DNA of 64,000 nucleotides. It comes from Pseudorasbora parva (taxonomy: Eukaryota > Chordata > Actinopteri > Cypriniformes > Gobionidae). Under the pieces are notes generated by a model. That model worked only from the letters and a program-made list of their open reading frames with translations, did no database searches and was not told where the DNA came from. Below, piece after piece: positions 23,776-35,747 of this stretch. The translations under genes were made by a program, and so were the position numbers. The stretch lies in NCBI RefSeq assembly GCF_024679245.1, contig NC_090195.1, forward strand, positions 10,183,993-10,247,992, written 5' to 3'. The first letter of the stretch is position 1, and each line of letters opens with the position of its first letter.

Positions 23776-24061
23776 TTTACAAAATGCAGTGTAAATGTGT
23801 ATTTTGCAGTGTGTGGGTGAGTGTGTGTGTAGGTGTACCACACACAGGTCAATACATACAGTTAGGAATATTTTTCTCCATACACATACACACTTATATA
23901 ACAGCACTACTATGCTTCTCCGACGGGCCATTAGTTGCTCTGGCTGGCAGACTTTCCTATCAGCCGAAAACAACAGTAGCCTATTGATTTATTATTCAAT
24001 ACTGAGTTGGAGCAAAGCTGAATGCCTCTGTCTGATTGTACAGCAGAGCTGGCCAGATTAA

Positions 24062-24715
24062 AACACAACAAGAGAGAGTATTAAAACATTAGAGGCACTC
24101 GAGAGAAAAGGAAGATGTGTTTCTGGGCTATGTTTTTATTACTGGATTATATTGATCTGTATAATGAGGTTTTTATCTGCTGAGTGCATCTGGTTCATTT
24201 ACACACACACACATTTCTCTAGAAGGGCCTCCAGATATGGGATATGGATCCATTTGAGCATTGATAAAATCCGGGAGCTAGTTTGTCTTTCTGGACATGT
24301 GTGTGTTTAGCTGAGATGTATGTGTTTGTGCCAGTGACTCTGAGCTTGATGAACACTGATGGACAGCAGCTTCTGATCAAGCAGTGTTTGTCATTCAGGA
24401 AATGACACTCTTGCCGGAGAAATTCAAATCCTGTTATATCCGGGAATTGGGCTGCGCCCAGACGGTGACATCAGAATGCAGAAAGCACATAATTCAATCA
24501 TGGCTGCTTTCATTATATTAACTGAAATTAATCCTCGACGCCTAAGACGTCCTCAGAGCTCCTTAGCACTGGCAGCTGGAGATGAGGACGCCCATATGTC
24601 TCTATGATAACAGTTCAGTTTTCCATAAGAAGACAGTGATTAGGAAGGAGTGATGCTGTGTCATCTTCGAAACACTAAACCTTGTGTGCCACAATCTGAT
24701 TGTTTGGGGTGTATT
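24062..24715. other. prkag2 intron 3, repeat-poor stretch
   Basis: Complex sequence without recognised repeat ends. The part at 24380-24600 (including GGAAATGACACTCTTGCCGG and GCCCAGACGGTGACATCAGA) is one of the more unique tracts in this intron and a reasonable place to look for a conserved noncoding element. Confidence 0.3.
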
Positions 24716-24721
24716 GCCACC

Positions 24722-24889
<168 letters not shown>

Positions 24890-24910
24890 TATATATATAG
24901 TCAAGATCAC

Positions 24911-24991
24911 ATTATTATATTATATTATATTATATTATATTATATTATATTATATTATATTATATTATATTATATTATATTATATTATATT
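24911..24991. repeat. (TTATA)n pentanucleotide microsatellite
   Basis: About 15 units of TTATA/ATTAT directly after the palindrome. Confidence 0.95.
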
Positions 24992-25104
24992 CACTGCTGT
25001 CAAACGATTAATCGCAATTAATTAAGCTTGTGTTATAATATTTGTGTATATACATACACACCTTGTATGGCCTTGTCTGTTTCGTTGCTTCTATTACTCT
25101 CCCC

Positions 25105-25160
25105 TTTTTTGTAAGTCGCTTTGGATAAAAGCGTCTGCTAAATGATTAAATGTAAATGTA
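25105..25160 (+). repeat. SINE/LINE tail remnant
   Basis: GTAAGTCGCTTTGGATAAAA then GCGTCTGCTAAATGA is the 3' tail of fish SINEs, followed by the AAATGTAAATGTAAA terminal repeat. The body is missing or unrecognisable upstream (the text at about 24990-25020, CAAACGATTAATCGCAATTA, is another common repeat end). Confidence 0.7.
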
Positions 25161-25168
25161 AATACACA

Positions 25169-25192
25169 CATGTATGTATGTATGTATGTATG

Positions 25193-25223
<31 letters not shown>

Positions 25224-25308
25224 TATATATATATATATTATTATATTATATTATATATATTATATTATATTATATATATTATATTATATTATATTATATT
25301 ATATTAAT
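25169..25308. repeat. (TATG)n and (TTATA)n microsatellites
   Basis: TATG units to about 25221, then AT and TTATA/TATAT runs to 25308. Confidence 0.95.
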
Positions 25309-26860
25309 TGTTCAAAAGTTTGGTTCAGTAAAATTTAAAAAATGTTTTGAACAAAAGTCTCTTAATCTCACCAAGTCTGCCTTTAGTTGTTTAAAAATAC
25401 AGTAGATACAGTAACATTGTGAAATATCATTTTTTCAATATCAAAAAATATCAATATCAGTTTTTTTATCATTGTTGCTGCTTATTATTATTTTTTTGTA
25501 GAAACTGTGACATATTGTTTTCAGGATTTTTTTTTGATGAATAGAAAGTTCAAAGGAACAGCATTTATTTAAATTAGAAATCTTCGGTAACATGATAAAT
25601 GTCGCTTCTGTCGCTTTTGGTCAATTTAACACATCCTTTCTGAATAATAGTCTTTATTTTCTTAAATAAAAATGCTTACCGTCCCCCAGTATTTTCAATG
25701 TTCCCGTGCGACCACTAGATAGAGACAAAGTAAACACAATTATTGCAAGATTGTTTGAAGACAAAGTCTTTCTCCAATGGGTTTGCAGCAGATGGAACCC
25801 AGGAAAGTTTTAGAAATGTTTCATAAACAAAAGTAAACAAAAGAAATATTAAAATCAACCTCTGAATCGGTTTCAGGTGTGTGTGTGTGTAACTTGCAAT
25901 AGCCCAGCATAACGGCCATGTGTTCACGTGAGAGTGATAAAAGGAAAAAGACAATGACCGAGAGCGAGAGAATGATATGCAGCATCCAAGCACACGAGAG
26001 AAGCGCTAAAGTGAAAGGCTTTTTTCTACCTGCCACACATTCTCACTCACTTCACCACAGGAGCTCTGACCCTAGAGCGCTTATTCACAATGACTCACAG
26101 CACTTGTCGCCAGGCAACAGTTAAATAAACAGCGTTCAGCTGACAGATGCCTGCGATGAACCGAGTCGCAGCAGCCTTATCTCAGCAGTGGACTGTCACA
26201 CACTTGTCCGAATTCATCTGTGTGACACGATGCCCTCTATACTGACCAAAAATAAGGTGTATTAATAAGGCACTTTTACCACCTTCTATGGGTGAAAAAT
26301 GAAGTAGGCCTACATGTTATAATTATAATTGGTTTCAATCAGTTATACTTGGTTTCAATTATAAGCTATACTAATGCAAAATAGTCAATTATTCCACCAT
26401 GGTCTCTTAATAGCAAAAATGTACCATGGTATTACGTGCTGTTATTTTATTAAGCTTTTATTTATATACTATTATTGCATTTATTAATATTTTAAATTAT
26501 TTAATTTTTATATTTTCAGTTTTAATTTTACGAATTAACCTATTTTATGTGCTATTTATGTATATATTTAACAATGGTATATTAATATGGTAATCATACC
26601 ATGGTATATATCAAAATATCAAGGTATAATCGAATTATCGCGCTATCATTGCACATATAGCCTAGCTTAGGAAAAATATCAGTTGGTTTGGATTCATAAC
26701 ATTCTCCTATTGTAAATGGCTGGTCACTTTTGTAGTTTTGAATGTGCTCTTAGAATATTTAGGATTATTTAAGGCCCATTGACATCAAGAATGATAACAA
26801 TAAAGATAGCTATAACAATAACTATTTAGCATCCACACTGTTGCAATTTTGACATCTGTT
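25309..26860. other. prkag2 intron 3, unassigned stretch
   Basis: No exon recognised. The GC-richer part at 25900-26230 has no clear repeat ends. The remainder is AT-rich. Overlapping open frames here are short and unsupported. Confidence 0.4.
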
Positions 26861-26869
26861 GCTTAAAGC

Positions 26870-27359
26870 TACCCTGACAAGCCAGATCCACATCAAGATG
26901 TTTGGTCTGGAAACTCACCATTGACAGGGCTCAATGTGAGGGGCGGGATAAACGGTTGTCTTTCAAACTCCCTCTGCACGCGACTGGATAGCTAGTTGAC
27001 AGATTAAACTTTCACCGTATCCGGTCGGCAAAATTCCAAACACATCTTTCCTTTTTAAGAATGACTTCAGTGCCGTTCTTTGTTCTTTTCTCAGAGAAAA
27101 GCCCAACTCCAAGTCTTCCAGAGTCGCAGTCAAAGCTGATTCGAAAGACCGCCGTTCGCCAGCTTCTGCATTTACTAGTAGCACCCAAGCGCAACTCGGC
27201 CGTCATTATGTTAATCCCCGCCCACCGACTCTATATACAATGTGATTGGCCTGACCAGAGTTTGGTTTTTACAGCTCAGAAGTGTATTCAGAGTTGCTAG
27301 ACGACACTCGCGGCAGATTAGATTTACTGCCGCTAGGGTGTGTCTAGATTTTTAGGCTA
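26870..27359 (-). mobile_element. Non-autonomous DNA transposon with RecQ-helicase-like fragment, copy 3, nested in a TTAA MITE
   Basis: 490 bp, minus orientation, ending ATTTTTAGGCTA. The flanking duplications GCTTAAAGC (26861-26869) and GCTTCAAGC (27360-27368) match at 8 of 9 bases. The minus strand reads LEDLELGFSLRKEQRTALKS then FGILPTGYGES. Removing the element restores the left end of a TTAA-type MITE, so this insertion is younger than that MITE. Confidence 0.85.
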
Positions 27360-28034
27360 GCTTCAAGCTACACTACGTAACTTTTTTTCCGCTAGAGGGC
27401 GTCTATTCAAAATAAAGGCGTAGTTCGATTACTCCAGGTTTGAGTGCGGAATCTTGGGACATGTGGTCTTCACCTCACAGCCGGTGGAAAAGAATTGGGA
27501 TAGGCCTCGGGCAGAAATCATGCTCATGGATGTGATTATTAACGTTACTGTAGTATGAAGCAGAGCAGGACCGAGTGTTGAGGAGCTGAGCAAGGCCGCT
27601 GGAGTGATTGTTACATAAACACACGGCTCGCGAGCAACAGGACTTTTATTATGACGGGACACAGTTCCCGGCGCCATTTCCGCTTTTCCTGTCATGATTA
27701 TGAGGTAACGCAGCTCTGTTTATCATATTAGATATATTTAAGTGTTTTTAAAATGATGTTATGACGTTATTCTGTGCGTTCGCTCAGCAGCTGCTGTGAC
27801 ACTTGTTCCCACTGCCAAGAGTAAAGCGCTTCTGCAGAATAAAACCATAAACCGAAGGTAACGCAGATATGACGCAATAGACAGGCGACTCCCTCAGACG
27901 TCCCGGTTCCTTGGTTAAAATAGTATTTTTCTCACAATTTACAAATAATTGGAAACATTTAGGATATTGTAAGAACTCAACTGAACAAAATATATAACAC
28001 TGGCCTGGTGGTTTCTGGATATCTTACTCTAAAA

Positions 28035-28595
28035 ATATGGAGTGGTAAACTCCATAAAACTGGTGGTCTCCCTTGAGCTTGAACTGCATGGTGGCTGAAG
28101 TTTGCACCGGGCTAGTGTCATCAGTGTCCGGCGTGATGTTGGGATGTTCCGGTTCTCGGCTGCTGAGTCTCGGCTGCGTCACTGTTCCATCTTGCACCGA
28201 CCCCGGTGTGTCCACAGAAGTGCCCGGAAAACTCTTTGCCTCCTGCATGGGGCTGCAGTGATCCCCATCATCTGGTCTTCAGCTGTCATGCCTCGACGTC
28301 ATCAGGACACTGCCGAATTGGGAATATGTGGCAATAGAGCCTCTAGCGCTGGGAGAAATGTAAAACATGGAGTGGACCACAGTGTACTGCGGAGCTTACA
28401 GAGACTTCCACCATCAGCTCTGTTTTCTGTTCAGAAAAGCATCTTACTGTTATGTGTTGGTTGATTGTTTTGTATTTTATCTATATTTTGACCTGTTATT
28501 CATTAAAAAAAAAAATTTCCCTTTGTTGCACTTTGAGATTCTTCGGAATGAAAAGTGCATTATAAATAAAATTTATTATTATTATTTTTTATTAT
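28035..28595 (+). mobile_element. Retroelement-like insertion (LINE/SINE 3' part) inside the MITE
   Basis: Sequence absent from the sister MITE copy. It ends with a tail typical of fish LINE/SINE 3' ends (GAAAAGTGCATTATAAATAA then an ATT repeat). It appears flanked by short TAAAAATA repeats (near 28029 and 28595), consistent with a target duplication. The 5' source (CCGGGCTAGTGTCATCAGTG region) was not recognised. Confidence 0.6.
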
Positions 28596-28627
28596 TAAAA
28601 ATACTACATAGTGCATAGCACCTTTAA

Positions 28628-30140
28628 AATCAGGATGAATTCTGATTGGCTCTCAATGTATTTATTCTTCATCATTGATTCCAACCATATCATTTCTTTC
28701 TCGGCACTATTTTTGTGGTGTGGACTCTGCTATTCTTTTATATTTAGAAAAGTTTTAGAACTATATATTTATATATAGTTATATTACCCCTAAAGGCCAG
28801 TTCTGGTGTGAATAATACCCGGGGTAATAATCCAAATATTTTAGCAGCACCAGTTCTATGATAATAAGAGTGAGCTGCACTGCAGTTATGTAATGTCTGT
28901 GACAGACAAGAGTTAATTTTAGGTCGAGATGCGTGGAGTTCAGGGTTTGTTCCTGTCAGCACAGAGAGAGTGACAAGAACCCATTAGGAATCATCTGACC
29001 CTGCTGAAATATTCAGGCTCCTGCCTTTGCGTCTTTTTTTTCCATTCACACTCACAGAGACAATTTCCCTGGGAAAATGCATGCTTGTTTTTCAGAGGTC
29101 AGGGTGGTACCATTTTTCAGAAAAACGTAATTTTAAAAGAAAATGTTTTAGACAGAGATATATATTTGCTCTGGTCAGTAACTCACAAGTGTGGTCTATC
29201 AATAGCAGGTGGTATTTTGTACAAATGCAGAACAGAAATGTATAATTTCACTTTGAACGTAAGTTGCAGATTGTTACTTTTGACCCCATCCGTTGGGATG
29301 AAAGTAACACACAGGTGGGTCAAAAGTAACACAACAATATAAGCTAGATTGTTTTGTGTTACTCTTGTTTTTATTAAATATACCTGACTATGACCTTGTT
29401 AATATGTAACTGCAAACACATTTTGTAGCTACTTTATCTTTGCAAGAAAAATTCTTAAATTACATTTTCATTTAAAATTTTAAGTTTAATCAAATGTTTC
29501 AAATATAACCTGACAATACAAACTTGTAGGTTTAGAATATTTTTTGTGCAATGTCAATCTATTTGATAATTTTTTTCTTCAACAATATGAACAATATAAA
29601 ATTAAATCATAAGCATAATATGCATTATATATATAAAAGTGGGACAAAAGTAACAAGTGTTACTCTCGTCCTGACAGGAAGTCTTGACATTTAAGCACGA
29701 ACTCTGAACAAAACTGTGAAAAGACAAACCTCCAGGATGTGTAACAGCAATAAATAATCTGTAGAGTGAGCAATACTGTGACACATGAAACGAGAAACAC
29801 AACTTGTAATTAGAAAAAAAAGTACAGCTTCAGTAATTTACTTTCCTTACTCGAAAACTATATTTCGGACCCAACTGCGGTAAACGATGACGAAATCACA
29901 TATTTTTTTGGCAGATCCATCAAGGGTTGCGTGCTGAATGTGCTGTCATAGCTTGGAATGCAAATGTAGTCAGGGCTCTGAGAAAATCGCTTTGTTACTT
30001 TCATCCCGCGTTACTTTCGCCCCGGTTCTCCCCTATTAGTGAGAGCTTGACCTGCCAATTGTCATATAGGTCATGTATGTACTGAATATATATAATATTA
30101 GTATATGTATTTCTCACTAAACAAATTAATTTTGAAATAA
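28628..30140. other. prkag2 intron 3, stretch with 'AAAGTAAC' repeat motifs
   Basis: No gene seen. Motifs GATGAAAGTAACACAC, GGTCAAAAGTAACACAAC, GGGACAAAAGTAAC and, inverted, TTGTTACTTTCATCCCGC and GTTACTTTCGCCCCGG recur between 29280 and 30030. They look like the subterminal repeats of a decayed DNA transposon ending near CCGGTTCTCCCCTA (30023-30036). Confidence 0.45.
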
Positions 30141-30144
30141 TTAA

Positions 30145-30655
30145 AGGGGTGGTCTCGTGTTTTTTTATAGGCTTGGTTGTGTTTATGGGGCACAGTATAA
30201 CATGTTGTAATGCTTCTTTTTTTTTAAACGCCATATTTTTCTTATATTTCACCTTTATTCCACAACGCTGTCTCCACTGTCCTTTGAACGGCTTGTTTGC
30301 TTCCTGCTATGAAGCCCATTACTCTGAAAAACGCAATGGTCTTAGATTGGTTAGATGGCCAAATGTAGTTTCATGTATTTTTTTGGGCTGAAGTGCCAAG
30401 CACAGGTTGCTGGAAATGCCACGCCCCTTACCATTATGGTCAGAAGTCACATCTGCGGTGACTAGCAAGGGTTTATGATGTCACCAACCCAGGAAGAAGC
30501 TCGTTGTAGTCACAGCCGGCTGTTTTTGTAGGCAATAAACTGCCATTATTTTAAAAGACAATATCTCTGTTTGCATTGAACTTTCAGCGCTGTAACTTTG
30601 CAGATACTGTTTATGCTCAAGCAGCAACATTACACACTAACTAAAGTTAAAAAAT
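30145..30655. mobile_element. TTAA-flanked MITE related to 49544-50140, partial
   Basis: After TTAA (30141-30144) it begins AGGGGTGGTCTCGTGTTTTT. Parts match the 49.5 kb copy: GTATAACATG, GCGCTGTAACTTTGCAG-like text, and CAGCAACATTACACACTAAC followed by TAAAGTT. The right inverted end is eroded. Confidence 0.65.
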
Positions 30656-30719
30656 GAATATAGTCTGGTTTTATTTCATTCATTTGCCATCTAGGTCTTC
30701 TTTTATTATCAATGTACAT

Positions 30720-30830
<111 letters not shown>

Positions 30831-31184
30831 TTTTAATTATTGTGCCATTTTCCGCTTCTAGCATGAAACAAAGCATGTGGATAGCATTTAGATAATGTTT
30901 GAGGAATGTCTCAGTGCTGTCATTGTGCCAGTGAATTCCTCACCCTCATTCAGGCCTTATCTGGGAATACTGTTCATCCCTGGATCAGAGGATGCAAAGA
31001 GCCCCAGTGTATTTACAGAAAACGGCCATGTTTGCACATCATTTCCTGTCAAAAGATATAGCATGGGCATATCCTTATTTGGAAAGAGTGTACAGACTGT
31101 CTGTTCACGTGTCTTTTCTGTTGTGGCGATATTGCTAGAACATTTCTCACCGACAGAAACATGCATCTCTGACCTCTGAGAACT

Positions 31185-31275
31185 TAAAGGAACAGTTCAG
31201 TAAAAAAAATCTGTTCATTCTATCATCAGTACCTAACTCAGATGTTATTCCAAACTTGTATGACCTTTAAACAGG
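31185..31275. repeat. Degenerate left end of a TTAA MITE
   Basis: TTAAAGGAACAGTTCAGTAA with CATTCTATCATCAGTACC and GTTATTCCAAACTTGTATGA matches the 'TTCACCC' family loosely. No right end found. Confidence 0.5.
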
Positions 31276-31499
31276 ACCCTTAAAGTGGTCTATATGACAT
31301 TTAATTTGTTGTACTGATTTTCTATGCCATTGCATTAGGCTCTCTAAAGTCCCTAACATGGCCGGCCCAGCATTGGCAGTGTGTTTTCGCACCATTGACA
31401 CTAGTTGGACCCTAATGTTTTTTTAAAGATTACTCTGATTGGCTGTTCAGTTTAGTACAGAGCTCCGCACATGACAAGCAAGAAAAAAAAGGTAAATAG

Positions 31500-31680
31500 T
31501 GCGCATGATTTACTACTTCGTTCCCTCGATTTATAAATCATGCGCAAGATTTACTAATTCGTTCCTTCGATTTATAAATCGTGTGCACGATTTAGCAAAT
31601 CGAGGGAATGAATTTATAAAACATGCGCACTATTTATAAATCGAGGGAACGAATTTGGAAAACTTGCGCACGATTTAGCC
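31500..31680. repeat. 41-bp tandem array with strand switch
   Basis: Units starting TGCGCA/TGTGCA at 31500, 31541, 31582, 31624 and 31665 are 41, 41, 42 and 41 bp long. Units 1-2 contain TTCGTTCC(C/T)TCGATTTA. Units 3-4 contain its reverse complement, AAATCGAGGGAA-GAATTT. The array therefore keeps one period but reverses its core halfway, making it broadly palindromic. Confidence 0.88.
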
Positions 31681-32043
31681 TACTAGTATTTTACTGCTTG
31701 CTAGTGCGGTACCAGTACGGTACCAGTTTAGCGAACCAGTCAGTGCAAGATAATTAAAATGAAAGCGATGAAAGTGCAAATGAGAAATGAAAGGAATGAA
31801 AGAAGATGGCACAGTCAGACGTCATCTTACCTAAGCATCCCAATGCACAAATATATTTCAGAACGTGAGCCACCCCGAATAAAGAAAGAGATCAGCATGA
31901 TTGATATTCAAAATGGTGAGGAAGCTCTGCTTTGTTTATGTTTGTATATCTACAGTGCTTTTGGTTTCCCCTTTTTGAATGACAAATATAGACTTGCTAC
32001 CTGCTAATATAGACAGTTATTTCTTTACATGCAGACACAGAAC

Positions 32044-33607
32044 TAAAGCCCTGCATTTATGCCCGAGCCCGACAGGCCCCGACTTTTTTATGCCCCTATA
32101 GGGCCGGGCTTCGGGCTAATTTTAACGTCATACCTAAAACGCGGGACGGGCTTCGCTCATTTGAAACTTAAATTAAAGTCTTAGATGCTCAAAAACACAA
32201 TCATCTTCAATAAAAATGAATGAAACTAAATGATCTCACCAGTGCATAAGTCGCTTTTTCTCATATTGCGGTCTTTGAATTTGAAATGAGCTGCGTAATT
32301 AAATGCATCTTGAATCTTTTGCCTTTTTTGCTGTGAACTCCGTTAAATGAGCATATACCGCGGGAATAGAAGATTCCTTTGCGAGCGCCACGAGCCGTAT
32401 CAGCCTGCTTCAGCTCGTCAAAAATGCCTTTTACTGTGGTGGTAATAGTAGGCTAAATTAACTAACATGCTTAAAATGTTTTATCTATGGATTTTATTAT
32501 AGGCAAGACAAGTCAAGAGTTGATTTGAGAGTCTAAATTGATTTAATGTGGTTAATCACTGGCAGTCGCTTGGTCGTCAATTAAAAAAGTTAAAACTTTA
32601 CTTTAACAAACAAAAAATGCTCTAAACATTTTTCTAAATTAACTTAATAAAGAAACAAAACGAAATACAAATCTTTGACATTAAAAACAAAACTGAACTA
32701 TTTTAAAGGTGCACTATGCAACTTTCCGTCCACTAGGGGTCGCCTATTCTAAACAAAGGGGTAGTGTGATGACGCAAAGTTTGAGCGCAGCATCTTGGGA
32801 CATGTGGTCTTCACCTCACAGCCGGTGGAAAATAGGACTCGGGCAGAAATCACGTTCAGGAATGCGGTTATTACCGTTACTGTAGTATGAAGCAGAGCAG
32901 GACCAAGTGTTGAGGAGCTGAGCAAGGCCGCTGGAGTGATTGTTACACAAACACCCGCCTTGCGAGAAATGGGACTTTTATTATGACGGGATGGAACACA
33001 GTCTCCGGGCGCCCGCATCTTCCGCTTTCCGGTCATTGGTATGAGGTGATGCAGCTCTTTTTTTATCTAATATCTTTTTATTATATTAGATACATTTAAG
33101 TGTGTTTAAAATGATGTTATGACATTACTCTGTGCATTCGCTCAGCGTCTGCTGTGACACTTGTTTACGCTGCTAAGAGTAAAGCGCTTCTGCCAAATAA
33201 AACCGGAAACCGAGGGTAACGCAGATATGATGCAATTGACAGGCGACTCCCTCAAACGCTTTGCTGAAACGTCCCAGGTCATTGGTTAAAAAAGCAATTT
33301 TCTCACAATTTACAAATAGTTGGAAACATTTGGGATATTGTAAGTACTCAACTGAAAAAAATATTTAACATTGGCCTGGTGTCTTTTGGATATTTTACTG
33401 CAAAAATACAACATAGTGCACATTTAATGGCTGCAGCAATGTATAAAATAAATAAATAAATAAAAACACGGGCTCCAGTCGGACTCAGGCCAGTCGGACT
33501 CTGGCCGAGATTTTTGATAAGCTGTCGGACACAGGTCGGGCTAGGGCCTCAGCGTCTTGGGCAAAAGCCAGGCTAGGGCCTAAATTTGAGGCCCGTACAG
33601 GGCTCTA
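32044..33607. mobile_element. hAT-like element ('AGCCCTG' ends) carrying a nested TTAA MITE
   Basis: Left end TAAAGCCCTGCATTTATG and right end CGTACAGGGCTCTA, with duplications CACAGAAC (32036-32043) and TACAGAAC (33608-33615) matching at 7 of 8 bases. Subterminal text is rich in CGGGC motifs on both sides. The centre holds a complete TTAA MITE at 32707-33423. No transposase. Confidence 0.8.
32707..33423. mobile_element. TTAA-flanked MITE, 'AGGTGCACTATGC' family, uninterrupted copy
   Basis: AGGTGCACTATGCAACTTTC at the left and AACATAGTGCACAT at the right, with TTAA at 32703-32706 and 33424-33427. 717 bp. It is the sister of the interrupted copy at 26867-28623 and shows what that copy looked like before insertions. 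Confidence 0.85.
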
Positions 33608-33615
33608 TACAGAAC

Positions 33616-35369
33616 ACACATGCTAGCTGACAGTCACCTTTAGTCCTGTTGGTGTGTTCAAGCGCAGCTTTTTTGGCCAAGACACAGCTGGTTCTTTTAT
33701 GTTGGCTGACTGACTGGAAAAGTTAATCTGGCTCGACTCCAGAAGTACAAGGTGACCTACGGCAGAAAACAGAGATTTCCAGCCACTTGGCGTCATCCAC
33801 TCTCATCTGAAAGCTTATTAAATCAGGCAAATGGAATAGGAAGGCTTTTCCAGCACTGACACCATATAAGAGCAGGTCAGCACTTGGTTGTGGACACAAT
33901 CGCTCTTGTGAACTGTCTTCCTGTTTGCTGCCTACACAAGAAGCCTGTGCCAACTGAAACAGAACCTCATAAGTGACTGATTTGGAACGCTCTACATACT
34001 GGGCAACATTTCACACCACTTGAGAGATGCAACTCAAAATGCATTGAAGAGTTTGCTGTTAGCGTGTTGCCAAGCTACTTGGGTTGGGCAGAGCTCCGAA
34101 AGGAAGAAATGGCTCCCTTTCAGTTCCTGAGTGTGAAATAGAATTAGCCACATTAGCCCATGCCAGTGACGCAGGTTCGAATCCCGCTTGGAGTGGTGCA
34201 AGTAGGACCAGTCACATAGGCAGCTCACTTAAGAACAGATCTGCTGTCTGTAGTGGGTCGAGAGTGCACAAATACTAACTGCATTTTTGTCCTAAAAACC
34301 AACACCACATTCTTTCCAGTGTCCTGTTGACCCTGAGACTTTGAAGACGTCAAAGCACAGTGGGTTTTGAAGGAATTAGCTACTCACCTCTCACCAAAGG
34401 CTCTTTTTGGGCCCAAAATGAGCTTCTTTAGAAGTGCTTATAGCAGGTCCCTAAGTGCCCCTGACAAGGAACGACAGTGGACAGTTTGAAAAATGAGAGG
34501 TGATTACTCAAAGCCCATCTAATTCTGCTTATGCAAGTATCTCTTGGCATCAAGCCTGGCAGTGTGACTTTACCCACTATTAAGTGATTAATTTGGTGCC
34601 TGAGTGCACTGACAGAGAATGATTTGTTTATGATGGTACAGGAAGAAGGGGGTGATCAGATGTTGATGGCAATTATCACCTGGGACATGAATTCATTAGC
34701 TAAAGTGATTGTCTCTTTTTCCTCCTTGAATGGTACACCCTTCATGACCCAGATATTGGATTTCACTAGGGTAGAGAGTTCCAGATGTGCTCTGTTACAG
34801 GGCAAGATACAGATTTGCTGTTATTTTCTGCATCTATTAAAGGTCAGTTTTCATTATAAAAAGAGTAGCAGACAAATGTACGCTACCAATAAATAATGCA
34901 GGAACACCTTCAAAGCTTAATAAGGTTTCATTACTTACAAATGTAAGCGCCGTGCAGTAGCAATGTGACATTGATGATTAAAAAGATTTGTGTAAATATA
35001 AAAATGACCCAAATCTATGTATTACTCTGTACTACTTTAAACCATTGGTTGCACCACTAATGAGCAAATAGAAATAAGACTTCACCTTGCATTAGACAGG
35101 AATGTTCTCCCATGGTGCTGAATTAATTTCAGTTTGGCAAAGTATTCGGAAAGGTTAAATCCTATTTTATGGTTCCCTGACTTTTGTTTTTTTCGCCTTA
35201 ATGTGAGTTTATTCAAATCAACTGACTCTAAATCAAAGTAAGTCTGAGACTTAGTTGCCTTACTGGATGGTGAAAGGTATTTCTATCTATACTTTGTCTT
35301 ATAATAAAAATCCATTAAACACAAAACATGCAGAAGAAGACTAAATATAAATGAAAGTACATTGAATAT
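33616..35369. other. prkag2 intron 3, unassigned stretch
   Basis: Mostly repeat-poor. At 34140-34200 a tRNA-like B-box, GGTTCGAATCCC (34171-34182), followed by GCTTGGAG, looks like a SINE remnant. No functional tRNA arms were seen. No exon recognised. Confidence 0.4.
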
Positions 35370-35747
35370 TCATGAGTGGGTGTGGTTTACTGCTGTTTGG
35401 CCAATCACTAGCAACTCCTAACCAGGCATGGGTAGGTTTCAGTGTCTCTCTGTTACGCATGCTGTTTTGAAGGCATCACACACACATGCTGGCATACACA
35501 CAGCTGCACTTGACAATCTGTAGCCGGCTGACCACTGATTTAGAATTGGAGTCTGTTGGCGAGAAAAGAGCTGGAAAAAAAAGTTGAAGAACTCTGAAAG
35601 AAAGACTTTGGTTGAAGAGCATGGAATAATCCTTGAAGTGCACTTGTCACTGGCAGATAGATTGGGTAACTGAAGTGATCCTCACTGTTTGTGGGTACAG
35701 CATGACCTTTTGCACTGTCCACAGTCTCTCCACACTCCCTCACATCC
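35370..35747 (+). promoter_or_regulatory. Putative promoter and 5' UTR of the alternative prkag2 first exon
   Basis: This repeat-poor stretch precedes the candidate alternative start. It contains a GGGTGTGG CACCC-type box near 35377-35384 and a GGCCAATCA CCAAT box near 35399-35407. No convincing TATA box was seen. Promoter activity is inferred from the downstream exon. Confidence 0.35.

Larger units (their letters stand above)
26867..28623. mobile_element. TTAA-flanked MITE, 'AGGTGCACTATGC' family, split by two later insertions
   Basis: The left TTAA is at 26863-26866 with element base pairs 26867-26869, continuing at 27369 after the RecQ-fragment transposon. The body (27369 to about 28034) matches the uninterrupted copy at 32707-33423 (GGACATGTGGTCTTCACCTC, TGTAGTATGAAGCAGAGCAG, AGGCGACTCCCTCA). 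A second insertion occupies about 28035-28595. The right end TAGTGCATAGCACCT precedes TTAA (28624-28627). Confidence 0.82.

Noticed and set aside
23404..23973. 189-aa minus-strand frame as a novel protein
   Set aside because: Its C-terminal half is Tc1 family A transposase and the N-terminal half is unrelated intron with a CA run; it is a chance fusion.
28102..28464. 120-aa plus-strand frame
   Set aside because: It lies in a retroelement-like insertion with a LINE/SINE tail. No protein family was recognised and overlapping frames are equally open.
34140..34200. tRNA gene
   Set aside because: Only a B-box-like motif is present. No acceptor stem or anticodon arm could be folded, so a SINE remnant is more likely.
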